A stretch of 64,000 nt of DNA, from contig SFCB01000150.1 in the NCBI GenBank assembly GCA_004367505.1, forward strand, positions 18,517-82,516, given 5' to 3'. How positions within the stretch are numbered: the stretch's first letter is position 1; every line of letters begins with the position of its first letter. The notes under the pieces are model-generated. The model was not told where the DNA came from. It saw only the letters and a list, made by a program, of their open reading frames with translations, and did not search any database. Both the position numbers and the translations under genes were made by a program. Source of the DNA: Chloroflexi bacterium OHK40 (GTDB taxonomy: Bacteria; Chloroflexota; Chloroflexia; Chloroflexales; Chloroflexaceae). Shown here one piece after another: positions 16,625 to 25,056 of the stretch.

Positions 16625-19198
16625 TCAGGGGATGGCTGAGCGGGGTAGGCGCAGGGAGGGGATCTGGGCGAGCGGGTTCGAGCCACCTACCTCCCAGGCC
16701 AGGGTGAAGTCGCGGGAGCCAAGGGCCGCGCGCACCCCTTCGGCGAGTGCCTCGACGGCTGCCCGGTCGATGGCACGCACGGGGGCGGCGGCGCGCTCGC
16801 GGAGGGCGGCGGCGGCACCCAGTTGCCGGGCTGCGCCAGGGCCATCGCCGGCGGCGAATGTGGTAGCCGCCATGGCTTCCAGGCACTCGGCCAGGCCACG
16901 GCGATCGCCGAGAGCATGCCTGAGGGCGGCGCTCTCGATGAGCGCGGCAGCGGCCTCACCCACTGCCCGAGCCGCCAGACGGGTGCGGCCCAGGTGATAC
17001 AGGGTGAGGGCAATCCCACGGCGGTAGCCAGTCTCGCGGTAGCGGGCCAGGCTCTGCTCCAGGAGCACGACGGCCCCGACTACATCGCCCTGGTAGGCCG
17101 CCACGATACCGCGCAGATCGCTCAGCGAGTTGGCAACCTCCGGCTCATAGTCGAGCCGGGCACAGCAATCGAGGCCGTAGGCGATCGCCGTGCTGGCCCG
17201 GGCGAAGTCGCCGTCGTAGAGGTAGGTGTAGGCCAGGTGATGCAGCACGCGGGCGGCGGCCTGGAAGTCGCCGAGCTCCAGGCAGAGCGCGAGGCTCCGG
17301 TCGAGCTGCACCCGGCCCGCGGCAAGGTCGCCCTGCTGCCAGAGGGCTCCGCCGAGCAAGCGCAGCGACCAGGCCAGGACGTGTCGATCGGCGAGTTGCT
17401 CGCTGAGGGCCACGGCAGCCTCACAGCTCGCGCGGGCGCTGGCGTAGTCGCCTTGAACCTGGGCGAGCATGCCGGCCCAGGCGAGGGCGCTGGCCCGGAG
17501 CGCCGAGCGCTCATCAGGGCAACGGGCCACGGCGGCCCCGATCCAGCGGCGGCCTTCATCGACGAGGCCGCGCGTCCACCAGTACTCGCCGAGTGAGCCC
17601 GCCATTAGCTGTCCGAGTGCGGGATCGGCCCCGCTGCCAGGCGTACCGAGCGACCACGCGAGGGCGGCGCGGAGGTTGTCGCAGTCGGCGTCGAGTCGCC
17701 GCAGCCAATCGATCCAGCCCCGCCACTCGGCCCGGCGCAGGTGGGGCTCGGCAGCTGCGGCTAGCTCGGCAAAGTGGCGGGCGTGACGCTCGCAGGCCGT
17801 AGGTTGTTCGCCGCTCGCCGCGAGACGCTCGAGGGCATACTCACGAACGATCTGAAGCATGCTGAAGCGGGGCTCACCACCGGGCCCGGGGTCGGGCTGA
17901 ATCATGCTCTTATCAACGAGTGAAGTCAGCACATCGATCACCGGCGCGTGATGGGCGGCCTCGGCTGTCTGGCCGCCGGCGATGGCCTCGGCGGCCTCAA
18001 CGCTCCAGCTCCCCGCACAGACCGCAACCTGGCGCAATAGCCACTGCTCTGCGCCAGAGAGCAGACTGTAGCTCCAGTCCAGGGTGGCGCGCATAGCTTG
18101 GTGTCGCGGCGGGAGATCCTGGGGGCCGCCAGTAAGCAGGCCCAGGCGGTGCTCGAGACGAGCCAGGAGGGCCTGAGGTGTAAAGAGACGGGCCCGGGCC
18201 GCGGCAAGCTCGATCGCTAGCGGCAACCCGTCGAGGCGGCGGCAGATCTCCGCAATGGCAACGGCGTGCTCCGCATGCAGGCCGAACCCGGGCTGGGCCA
18301 TCTGAACCCGCCCGACGAAGAGTTGCACCGCCGGCGCCGCGCCGATGTGCGCCAGATCCGGCTCCGCTGCGGGGTCGGGGAGGCCCAGGGGGGGTACTGC
18401 ATACTCCCACTCACCCGAGAGACGCAGGAGCGCCCGGCTGGTGCAGAGCAGCGTAAGCCGTGGAGCAGTGTTGAGGAGCTCGACGATCGGCACCGCCACG
18501 TCGGTGATCTGCTCACAATTGTCGAGCACGATCAGCAGCTCGCGATCGCGAAGGTAGGCGAGCAGGTGCTCACGGAGCGGCTGGCCCCCGCCCTCGTCGA
18601 GCGCGAGGGCCTTGGCGATCATCGGCACGAGTAGCGAACCATCGCTGATCGGCGCCAGAGCGACAAAGCGCACCCCATCAGCGAAGCGACGCTGCACAGC
18701 GGCGGCGGCGGCAATTGCCAGGCGGGTCTTCCCGATCCCGCCCGGCCCGCTCAGCGTGAGCAAGCGCACGTCGGCGCGCCCAAGCAGCGCGGCTACCTCG
18801 CGCACCGCACGCTCGCGGCCGATGAGCGGGGTCAACTGCACTGGCAAGCCGCCTGCGATGCCTGGTGAGCGAACCGATGCCGGGGGCTCAGTCAGGGGCC
18901 AGCGGGCGAGCAGAGCCAGATCGCCGGGCTCAGACAGACTTGCAGCGAGGGTAGCACGTGGCGTATGGCCAGCGGCCCGCAATAGCCGATCCGCGTCATC
19001 GCCGTCCAGGTCGAGCGCAGCGGCGACACGGGCGAGATCCTGCCAGCGGCGGGGCCGTTCCACGCGCCCCTCCAGCCAGTTTACGATCGTCATCCTGGGT
19101 ACGCCGCTGCGCCGTGCCAGCAGGCCGGGGGTCCAGGGATAGTCGGCGTCCCGGATGAGCCTGGTGAGGAGCTCGGCAAGGCGGAGCTGGGCCGACAT
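16625..19198 (-). CDS. XRE-HTH / NB-ARC ATPase / TPR transcriptional regulator
   Basis: This 857-residue protein combines an N-terminal helix-turn-helix (about 8-75; LLARRSGVPRMTIVNWLEGR) with a STAND-type NTPase domain. Walker A is GPGGIGKT (151-158), LLIVLDNCEQI is Walker B, and LPLAIELAAARARLFTP is the GxP-type motif of the AfsR/NB-ARC family. Residues from about 500 on form TPR-like helical repeats suited to ligand or protein sensing. Such proteins usually bind DNA after ligand-triggered, ATP-dependent oligomerisation. It is divergent from an ECF sigma gene, and the shared region has repeated ACTGGTAC words, suggesting autoregulation or control of the sigma gene. Its signal is unknown. 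Confidence 0.9.
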   Translation of the reverse strand: MSAQLRLAELLTRLIRDADYPWTPGLLARRSGVPRMTIVNWLEGRVERPRRWQDLARVAAALDLDGDDADRLLRAAGHTPRATLAASLSEPGDLALLARWPLTEPPASVRSPGIAGGLPVQLTPLIGRERAVREVAALLGRADVRLLTLSGPGGIGKTRLAIAAAAAVQRRFADGVRFVALAPISDGSLLVPMIAKALALDEGGGQPLREHLLAYLRDRELLIVLDNCEQITDVAVPIVELLNTAPRLTLLCTSRALLRLSGEWEYAVPPLGLPDPAAEPDLAHIGAAPAVQLFVGRVQMAQPGFGLHAEHAVAIAEICRRLDGLPLAIELAAARARLFTPQALLARLEHRLGLLTGGPQDLPPRHQAMRATLDWSYSLLSGAEQWLLRQVAVCAGSWSVEAAEAIAGGQTAEAAHHAPVIDVLTSLVDKSMIQPDPGPGGEPRFSMLQIVREYALERLAASGEQPTACERHARHFAELAAAAEPHLRRAEWRGWIDWLRRLDADCDNLRAALAWSLGTPGSGADPALGQLMAGSLGEYWWTRGLVDEGRRWIGAAVARCPDERSALRASALAWAGMLAQVQGDYASARASCEAAVALSEQLADRHVLAWSLRLLGGALWQQGDLAAGRVQLDRSLALCLELGDFQAAARVLHHLAYTYLYDGDFARASTAIAYGLDCCARLDYEPEVANSLSDLRGIVAAYQGDVVGAVVLLEQSLARYRETGYRRGIALTLYHLGRTRLAARAVGEAAAALIESAALRHALGDRRGLAECLEAMAATTFAAGDGPGAARQLGAAAALRERAAAPVRAIDRAAVEALAEGVRAALGSRDFTLAWEVGGSNPLAQIPSLRLPRSAIP

Positions 19199-19213
19199 AG
19201 ATCGCTCTCACGA

Positions 19214-19274
19214 ACTGGTACGTGATTGGGCAGCTACTGGTACACCGCACCAGCAGATCTGAAGCGACTGGTCC
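19214..19274. promoter_or_regulatory. Repeated ACTGGT operator candidates
   Basis: ACTGGTAC occurs at 19214-19221 and 19236-19243, exactly 22 bp apart, and ACTGGTCC at 19267-19274. CTGGT (19237-19241) also forms a dyad with ACCAG (19249-19253). The sites lie between the divergent NB-ARC regulator and sigma factor genes. A TATAAA -10-like element follows at 19329-19334 ahead of the sigma gene. Confidence 0.5.
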
Positions 19275-19349
19275 CGTAGGCTCATGCCAGGACGTTGGTT
19301 GTCTGTGCCTGCGGTGAAGCCTTTGCATTATAAATCGGGAGAGCCTGCA

Positions 19350-19931
19350 ATGTATAGAGCCAACCAGGCAGCGGGCGGTATCAGCACCGAGCACGATCAG
19401 GCGCTGATGGCGCGTATCCTCGATCGCGACGAAGTGGCCCTCGCCGAACTCTACGACCGCTACCACGGCCTGGTCTTTACGATCGCCCTGCGGATCACTG
19501 GCGATCGGGCGGTAGCCGAGGAGGTGGTACAGGATGTCTTCTTCGCGGTCTGGCGCACGGTGGCGGGCTTCCAGCAGGGCGGTCGCCCGGCTGCCTGGAT
19601 CATCGGTATCGCGCGGCACCGGGCGATCGACGCCACGCGGACCCGCACGTTTCGCGCGCGCATGCGCGAGCAGGAGCTGGAGTGGGTAGAAACAGGAACG
19701 GCAGGGCAGCTACCCGACGAGCGGCTGGAACGGGCCGTCCTCAGCGCGCAGGTGCGCTCAGCCCTGGCCAGCCTGGCCCCACCGCAGCGCGAGGCGCTCG
19801 AACTGGCTTACTACGGCGGCCTGAGCCAGGCGGAGATTGCGGGGCGCATGGGCACCCCGATCGGCACAGCCAAGACGCGCCTGCGGCTGGGGTTGCTCCA
19901 CCTGCGGCGGGAGCTCGAGCCCCGGTGCTGA
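19350..19931 (+). CDS. ECF-type RNA polymerase sigma factor
   Basis: The protein has 193 residues from ATG 19350. Region 2 reads YDRYHGLVFTIALRITGD then AEEVVQDVFFAVWR, with a PAAWIIGIARHRAID stretch typical of region 2.4. Region 4 is LAPPQREALELAYYGGLSQAEIAGRMGTPIGTAKTRLRLG, given here only to mark its bounds near residues 135-180. The chosen ATG has a GGGAG site eight bases upstream; a longer frame starts at 19284. No anti-sigma gene follows, which is unusual for this SigK/RsgI-like subgroup. Control may come instead from the divergent NB-ARC regulator. Confidence 0.92.
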   Translation: MYRANQAAGGISTEHDQALMARILDRDEVALAELYDRYHGLVFTIALRITGDRAVAEEVVQDVFFAVWRTVAGFQQGGRPAAWIIGIARHRAIDATRTRTFRARMREQELEWVETGTAGQLPDERLERAVLSAQVRSALASLAPPQREALELAYYGGLSQAEIAGRMGTPIGTAKTRLRLGLLHLRRELEPRC

Positions 19932-20061
19932 TCCACGGGCGGCTGCCCTATTCCGAATTCACCGGCCAGCCAGACTGATCACATAGCAACCCTGATTGGT
20001 ACGGGTGCGCGCCGTCAGAGTGCGCAGGGGCCTGCCTCCACAGGTTTGGGGACGCCGATGA

Positions 20062-21555
20062 TCATGGGCCAGGTGGGGGTGCCACGGGTGCGTCCGTGAT
20101 GAAGGGTTGCAGGTGACGCACGAAGTGCCGTTCCAGAGCCTCGGCGTAGCGCTCGCGGTGCGTGGCGAGCAGCGCGCGCAACTCGGCGCCGAAGCTCGCC
20201 AGGGCGGCGCCGAAGGTGACGTGCAAGATCTGGCGGGCGTCGAACTGGTCGAGCAGGGCGGGCAGCGCATGATCGCTCAGGTGCGCCGGGTCGGGCATGC
20301 GGTCGAGACGCGCCGAGACGTGGTACGTCTGCCGATCCTCGGCGTAGCGCTCGCGAGCCAGCGCGGCGATCTGGCGGAAGCAGTCGGGCGCGATCCCGGC
20401 GACGACGCGGAGGGCCTCCAGGTAGCTGGTGCCCGCCGTTTTGAGATGGACGAGGCCGCCGGTGGCTGCGGCGATCAGGGGGTAGACACTGAACTTGTCG
20501 GAGCCGGAGTGGAGGCTGAGTTTGTAGGGGCCGAGGGCCCGGGCGATCGCGGCGTGGGCGGCCAGATCGGCCTGGAGAGCCGCCAGGTCGCCCTGATAGT
20601 CAACGCCTTTCTCGAAGCGCCCCACGAAGCGGGGCGCCAGCGAGACCCAGGGCACGCCGAGGCGGCGCAGCTCGAGCGCGAGAAAGCAGTGCTCGGCCGG
20701 GGTGGTCGGCGTGTCGGTCTCGTCCACCGAGATCTCCAACTCGAAGGGGACACCCGTTGCAGCGAGGTGGCGGTGGAGAGCGCCGAGATGGGCGATGGCT
20801 CGCCCGTATTTGGCGGCCGCCCGGAGCACATCGGCCTCGCAGAGGGTGAGCTGACCCGTACCGAGATCGATCGTTCGGCCCACATAGCGGGCACGCAGGT
20901 CGGAGGGAGCGCAGGCGAGCGCTTCCCAGGGCAACGCGGCGACCTTCCGTTCGATCGTCGCGCGATCGTCGCTGGCGGCGGCTGAGTCCACGTGAGCGCC
21001 CGGGTCGAGGGTAAAGGTGGTGAAGCCGGCAGCGACACAGGCATCGATGTCATCCGTCGTCTTGAGATGGTCAGCATCGGCGCCGACAGGCTCTTGCCAG
21101 CCGGCGGCCAGCGCGCCCCAGGTGGCATCGTCGAGCACCTGCTGGGGCGTGCGCCCGGTGCGGGTATTCTCACGGATCGACTGCTGGGCAAAGATCGGGG
21201 CAAGGGTGGCTCCGCACGCCCGCAGCGCGCGGATATGGCCGGGCGTCGCCAGGCCGAGCCGGTCGCCAAAGCCAGCCGAAGTGCGCAGGCCCAGCGGTCG
21301 GGGCTGAAGCCAGGGCAAGGCGCGCCGCACGGCCCGGGCGTTGGCGGGGCTGAGCGGGCCGCGCAACAGGATCTGCCCATCGACGATGATGCCCGTGCCA
21401 TGGAAGGCGGCAAGGGCCGGATGGGTGGCGTCGGCCAGGACGTAGAGCATCGTTGTGGATTCATCCAGCCAGCAGGTGAGCCCCGCATGCCGCAGCAGCA
21501 GAGCGATCCCGGCACGTGGCGCCACGCGCACAGGGGAGGGCGTAACGTCAGGCAT
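20062..21555 (-). CDS. uxaE: Tagaturonate epimerase-like protein
   Basis: The 497-residue product matches the UxaE family, which epimerises D-tagaturonate to D-fructuronate and so lets galacturonate enter the glucuronate branch without UxaB/UxaA. Supporting segments are LKTTDDIDACVAAGFTTFT, a LDPGAHVD turn, SLHSGSDKFSVYP and HLKTAGTSYLEALR. The length is right for the family. The ATG at 21555 follows an AAGAAGGAAG site and is preferred to an upstream frame at 21594. It is the last gene of the minus-strand pectin/uronate island, 50 bp after kduD. The name rests on motif recall. Confidence 0.85.
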   Translation of the reverse strand: MPDVTPSPVRVAPRAGIALLLRHAGLTCWLDESTTMLYVLADATHPALAAFHGTGIIVDGQILLRGPLSPANARAVRRALPWLQPRPLGLRTSAGFGDRLGLATPGHIRALRACGATLAPIFAQQSIRENTRTGRTPQQVLDDATWGALAAGWQEPVGADADHLKTTDDIDACVAAGFTTFTLDPGAHVDSAAASDDRATIERKVAALPWEALACAPSDLRARYVGRTIDLGTGQLTLCEADVLRAAAKYGRAIAHLGALHRHLAATGVPFELEISVDETDTPTTPAEHCFLALELRRLGVPWVSLAPRFVGRFEKGVDYQGDLAALQADLAAHAAIARALGPYKLSLHSGSDKFSVYPLIAAATGGLVHLKTAGTSYLEALRVVAGIAPDCFRQIAALARERYAEDRQTYHVSARLDRMPDPAHLSDHALPALLDQFDARQILHVTFGAALASFGAELRALLATHRERYAEALERHFVRHLQPFITDAPVAPPPGP

Positions 21556-21605
21556 TGGGCTTCCTTCTTCTCGCGGCAGCAGTGGCCAAGCCATCGGTGC
21601 ACGCC

Positions 21606-22367
21606 TCAGCGGGCAAGCCAGCCCCCATCCACCACGAGGACGTGGCCATGGACGTAGTCGCTGGCCGACGAGGCCAGGAAGACCGCCGCCCCGGCAAGAT
21701 CCACAGGCGTGCCCCAGCGACCGGCGGGGATGCGCTCGAGGATCTGGCGCACGCGCTCGGGATCATCGCGCAGGGCCCGGGTGTTGTCGGTGACCATATA
21801 GCCAGGGGCGATGGCGTTCACGTGAACGCCCCGACCCGCCCACTCATTGGCCAGGGCCTTGGTGAGCCCGGCGACGGCGTGTTTGGCCGCAGCGTAGGCC
21901 GGAACGCGGATGCCACCCTGGAAGGCGAGCAATGAGGCGACGTTGATGATCTTGCCGTAACCCTGCGCGAGCATGGGGCGACCCGCCGCCTGGCAGAGCG
22001 CCCAGACGGCATCAAGGTTCACGTCGAGCACGGCGCGCCAATCCTCCCAGGCATACTCGGCAGCGGGCGCACGGCGGATGATCCCGGCGTTGTTGACCAG
22101 AATGTCGAGGCGGCCGAGCCGGGCGAGCGTCTCGGCAACGAGCTCGGCAACCGGCGCCGTGCTGCTCAGATCAGCCACGAGGCCGAGGCCACGGCGGCCC
22201 GCCGCGTGGATGGCCTCCAGGGTATCGTCGTGCTGGCCCGAGCGAGAGACGACGGCGACATCGGCGCCGGCCTGGGCGAGTGCCACGGCGATCCCACGCC
22301 CGAGGCCCTTATCGCCGCCGGTGACGAGGGCCACCTGCCCGTCGAGACGGAACAGATCAAGCGACAT
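21606..22367 (-). CDS. kduD: 2-dehydro-3-deoxy-D-gluconate 5-dehydrogenase (SDR)
   Basis: This 253-residue SDR should reduce 3-deoxy-D-glycero-2,5-hexodiulosonate to 2-keto-3-deoxygluconate, the last step before KDG kinase. The cofactor motif is TGGDKGLG (16-23). The catalytic residues Ser145, Tyr158 and Lys162 are present, and LVNNAGIIRRAPA matches KduD/gluconate 5-dehydrogenase proteins closely. The start overlaps the end of the upstream DUF2264 gene by 11 bp, implying translational coupling. Context beside PL22 lyase and an isomerase supports KduD over gluconate 5-dehydrogenase. Confidence 0.9.
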   Translation of the reverse strand: MSLDLFRLDGQVALVTGGDKGLGRGIAVALAQAGADVAVVSRSGQHDDTLEAIHAAGRRGLGLVADLSSTAPVAELVAETLARLGRLDILVNNAGIIRRAPAAEYAWEDWRAVLDVNLDAVWALCQAAGRPMLAQGYGKIINVASLLAFQGGIRVPAYAAAKHAVAGLTKALANEWAGRGVHVNAIAPGYMVTDNTRALRDDPERVRQILERIPAGRWGTPVDLAGAAVFLASSASDYVHGHVLVVDGGWLAR

Positions 22368-24165
22368 CGTTCAGATCCTCCCAGCTAAAGGGTGGCGGCG
22401 AGGCCCAGCACCGCTCCAGATCCTCCGTGTCCACACGACCAATCACCGCGCTGACGAGCCAGCGCTCACCGGGGTCGTGCTCGCCGTGGAGGGTGGGCAG
22501 CGCGGCGCGGGGGACGAGCAGGTTGGTGTTGGGCGAGGTGCGCACGACTTCGCCGCGCCGGCTGCCGCTGATGTCGCGCAGGCCGCTCCAGCCGGCAGGG
22601 TAACGAGCGAGCGCGAAGCCAGGACCGGTGTGCTCCAGGCCCCGAGGCTGGCCAGGGTCGTCACCGGTACGGTCGAGCGCCCAGCCCCCTTCCGCGCTGC
22701 GCAAGCGGCGCCCGCTCCGGATGCGGTGGACACGCAGGTGCCAGGGCAGACGCGGCAGCAGCCAGGTTTCGACCTCGACATCGGGCCAGGGCTGCCAGCG
22801 CGAGAAGACTCCCGCCGCCGTGACGCGGGCCTCCAGCGGTTGCATACGCGCCCGCCAATGGATGCCATCTTCGCTGAGGGCGAGGGTGTTGTCAAAGGCA
22901 GCCTGCACAAGGCCGTAGGGCCCGGCGGGCACACTGACGCCGAAGCGGGTCGAGTAGGCCATGCGGCTATACTTCGCCTCGCCGCCCCTGGCCCAGGGGG
23001 CGTGCTGCAGCCCGCTCAGGGCAAAGAGGTGGTCACCGTCGCGGCAGAGGAGCATCCCGGCGTGGGGCTGGGGGGCAAGGGGCGGCAGCGGTGGTTGCGG
23101 CAGTTCTTCAGCCTGCCAGAACGGGTGCTCATCGGGGAGGGCGAGGGGCAGAAAGGCTTTGAGCGCCCAATAGGGAGATCCGGGAGAGTTGTAGTCCTCA
23201 GCCATGTTCAGGTTGGGGTAGGCGTAGCCGATGGAGAGGGTGCCGTCGCCGTGGAAGATCGGGCGGCGCAGCCACCAGCGCAGGTGGCGCAAGTGCAGCC
23301 CCTTGATCACGCCCCATGGCAGGGCCTCCACCCCGGCGTAGGCCAGCGCCCCCCAGAAGGCGCCCTGGGCGAAACGGTACGTCAGGCTGCGGCCAAAGGG
23401 GAGCCCCGCGCCATCCGGGGCGAACCAGTGCTGGAAATCCTGGGCAAAGCGGGCCGCGCGCTCACGGTAGACGGCGGCCCGCTCCGGGTCGTTGCGCTCC
23501 ATCAGCCGCGCGTAGATCAGCCCGTAGAAGTGGAGCGCAAAAGGCCCGTAGTAGTCGCGCTGCACCCGGCTCGGCGGCCCGTCGTTGTACCAGCCATCGC
23601 CGAGATAGAACTCCTCAATCCGGTCGAGGGAGCGCCGCATGGCATCGGGCGGTGGCTCCGCGCCCACGCTGGCGAGCCCCACATGGACCAGCACGCGGAA
23701 GAAGTGCCAATTGTTATCGGAAGTCTCGGTGTGATCGATCGTGCCCAGCCAGGCGGCGAGGTTGGCGCGCTCGCGGTCGCTCAGTGGCGCCCAGAGTTGC
23801 TCGGGCGTGAGAGCAAGGGCAACGCCGATCGCGGCCATCTCGACCAGGCGCTGGTTGCGGGGCGAGGGCCAGCCCCAGAACTCGGGGTGGGCCGGGTCGC
23901 TGCCGGCGGCCAGCCCACGGGCGAAGCGCGCCCAGTTAGGGTAGGCGCCACCCCCGGCCGCGAGGGGCGCGAGACCCCATAACGGGCGGGCGAAGCCCTC
24001 AAGCTCGGCGCAGTCGTCGGCGAAGTGGGCGCCGGTGGAACCCAGGCGCACCCTGGCCCCCCCGGAACTGACGTAGGGCTCCAGCGGGGCCAGCATGTCG
24101 CGGAGGGCGACCTGCAGGTCGGCGCGGGTGCAGAGCGGATTGGCGGCCAGAGTCGAACAGATCAT
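22357..24165 (-). CDS. DUF2264 domain protein, putative glycoside hydrolase
   Basis: The 602-residue cytosolic protein has the DUF2264 layout: an alpha/alpha toroid-like N-terminal half with ADDCAELEGFARPLWGLAPL, a SDNNWHFFRVLVH segment and GWYNDGPPSRVQRDYYGPFALHFYG, then a beta-rich C-terminal half. Related proteins have been grouped with uronate-acting glycoside hydrolases (GH154), which suits this locus, but the exact linkage cannot be read from sequence. No signal peptide is present, so it would act on imported oligosaccharides. ATG 24165 is preferred to 24213 because GAGGG precedes it. It lies between the IolB-like isomerase and kduD genes. Confidence 0.82.
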   Translation of the reverse strand: MICSTLAANPLCTRADLQVALRDMLAPLEPYVSSGGARVRLGSTGAHFADDCAELEGFARPLWGLAPLAAGGGAYPNWARFARGLAAGSDPAHPEFWGWPSPRNQRLVEMAAIGVALALTPEQLWAPLSDRERANLAAWLGTIDHTETSDNNWHFFRVLVHVGLASVGAEPPPDAMRRSLDRIEEFYLGDGWYNDGPPSRVQRDYYGPFALHFYGLIYARLMERNDPERAAVYRERAARFAQDFQHWFAPDGAGLPFGRSLTYRFAQGAFWGALAYAGVEALPWGVIKGLHLRHLRWWLRRPIFHGDGTLSIGYAYPNLNMAEDYNSPGSPYWALKAFLPLALPDEHPFWQAEELPQPPLPPLAPQPHAGMLLCRDGDHLFALSGLQHAPWARGGEAKYSRMAYSTRFGVSVPAGPYGLVQAAFDNTLALSEDGIHWRARMQPLEARVTAAGVFSRWQPWPDVEVETWLLPRLPWHLRVHRIRSGRRLRSAEGGWALDRTGDDPGQPRGLEHTGPGFALARYPAGWSGLRDISGSRRGEVVRTSPNTNLLVPRAALPTLHGEHDPGERWLVSAVIGRVDTEDLERCWASPPPFSWEDLNDVA

Positions 24166-24228
24166 AACATCGCCCTCAGGAGTGGCGCGTTCCACGCCGG
24201 CAGCAGCGGGCAAGCGATGTCCAGCCCA

Positions 24229-25056
24229 TCAGACGCGCCCCACCTGCTTGATCAGCGGTACGGCCTTCTGCACCCAGGCAATGTCCGGATCGAAGGCGAC
24301 GGCCTGGGTGCGCCCCGTGCCAGCGAGGAACCAGAGGAAATAGTTCGTGTAGCCGGGAGCGCTGCAGGTAGTGTGGTAGCCGTGGGGCGCCATGAAGATC
24401 GTCGAGTCCTTGATCGTGTAGGTCTGGTCGTAGCCGTGCTCCGGGCTATAGTGGCGGCAGAGACCGAACCCCTCGGCGGGGTTGACGCGGAAGTAGTACA
24501 TCTCCTCGTGGTAGGCCTCGTGGGGGAGGTTCTCCACCTCATGCTTGTGGGGCGGGTAGGTGCTCCAGTTGCCTGAGGGCACGAAGGTCTCGCCGACCAG
24601 CAGCTTCGCGGCCGGCAGCTCGGGCTGGCTGCTGGTGGTGAGGATGTTGAAGAGCGTGCGGCTGAAGTTCGCCGCCCCGGCGTCCACCTGCACCACCTGC
24701 TCGGGCCGGATCACATAGGGCGCGACCTGAAGCTCGGAGGGTGCTGAGCAGAGCCCGGCATCGAGCTGGCCGTGGGCGGTAATCACGAAGCTGCTACCGG
24801 CGGGGAGGTAGACGGCGTGGGGCTTGCCGGCGAAGGGGTTCGGCCGCCCGCCCACCCGTTCGAAGGTTGTGCCGGCCACCTGCACGGTACAATGGCCGCC
24901 GAAGATCACGAGCAGGATCTCGCGGTTCCCGGTGGCACCATCGAAGTGCGCGCCGTCCGGCAGCACGAGACGGCTGAAGTCTAGCAGTCGGCAGGGGTTC
25001 GTGTCGAGACCGTTGACACCGTGGTCGCCGCTCACGCGGGTGAAATAGCTCGCCAT
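24229..25056 (-). CDS. IolB-family 5-deoxy-glucuronate isomerase
   Basis: The 275-residue double-cupin protein has the IolB hallmarks SGNWSTYPPHKHEVENLPHE and GYHTTCSAPGYTNYFLWFLAG. Candidate metal ligands are His170, His172, Glu185 and His228. IolB normally isomerises 5-deoxy-glucuronate in myo-inositol catabolism, but no other iol gene is nearby. Here it sits directly downstream of PL22 lyase and upstream of kduD, the place where KduI (5-keto-4-deoxyuronate isomerase) is needed. My inference is that it performs the KduI step on the 4-deoxy-5-keto uronate. It does not resemble KduI proper. Its start overlaps the preceding stop region by one base. Confidence 0.87.
   Translation of the reverse strand: MASYFTRVSGDHGVNGLDTNPCRLLDFSRLVLPDGAHFDGATGNREILLVIFGGHCTVQVAGTTFERVGGRPNPFAGKPHAVYLPAGSSFVITAHGQLDAGLCSAPSELQVAPYVIRPEQVVQVDAGAANFSRTLFNILTTSSQPELPAAKLLVGETFVPSGNWSTYPPHKHEVENLPHEAYHEEMYYFRVNPAEGFGLCRHYSPEHGYDQTYTIKDSTIFMAPHGYHTTCSAPGYTNYFLWFLAGTGRTQAVAFDPDIAWVQKAVPLIKQVGRV

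Noticed and set aside
16665..16710. tRNA-like GGTTCGAGCC string
   Set aside because: It resembles a T-loop, but the flanking bases cannot form the T-stem or an acceptor stem, and it lies inside the regulator coding sequence (WEVGGSNP).
24229..25056. Naming the isomerase KduI
   Set aside because: The sequence matches IolB landmarks and not KduI; only its position suggests the KduI reaction.
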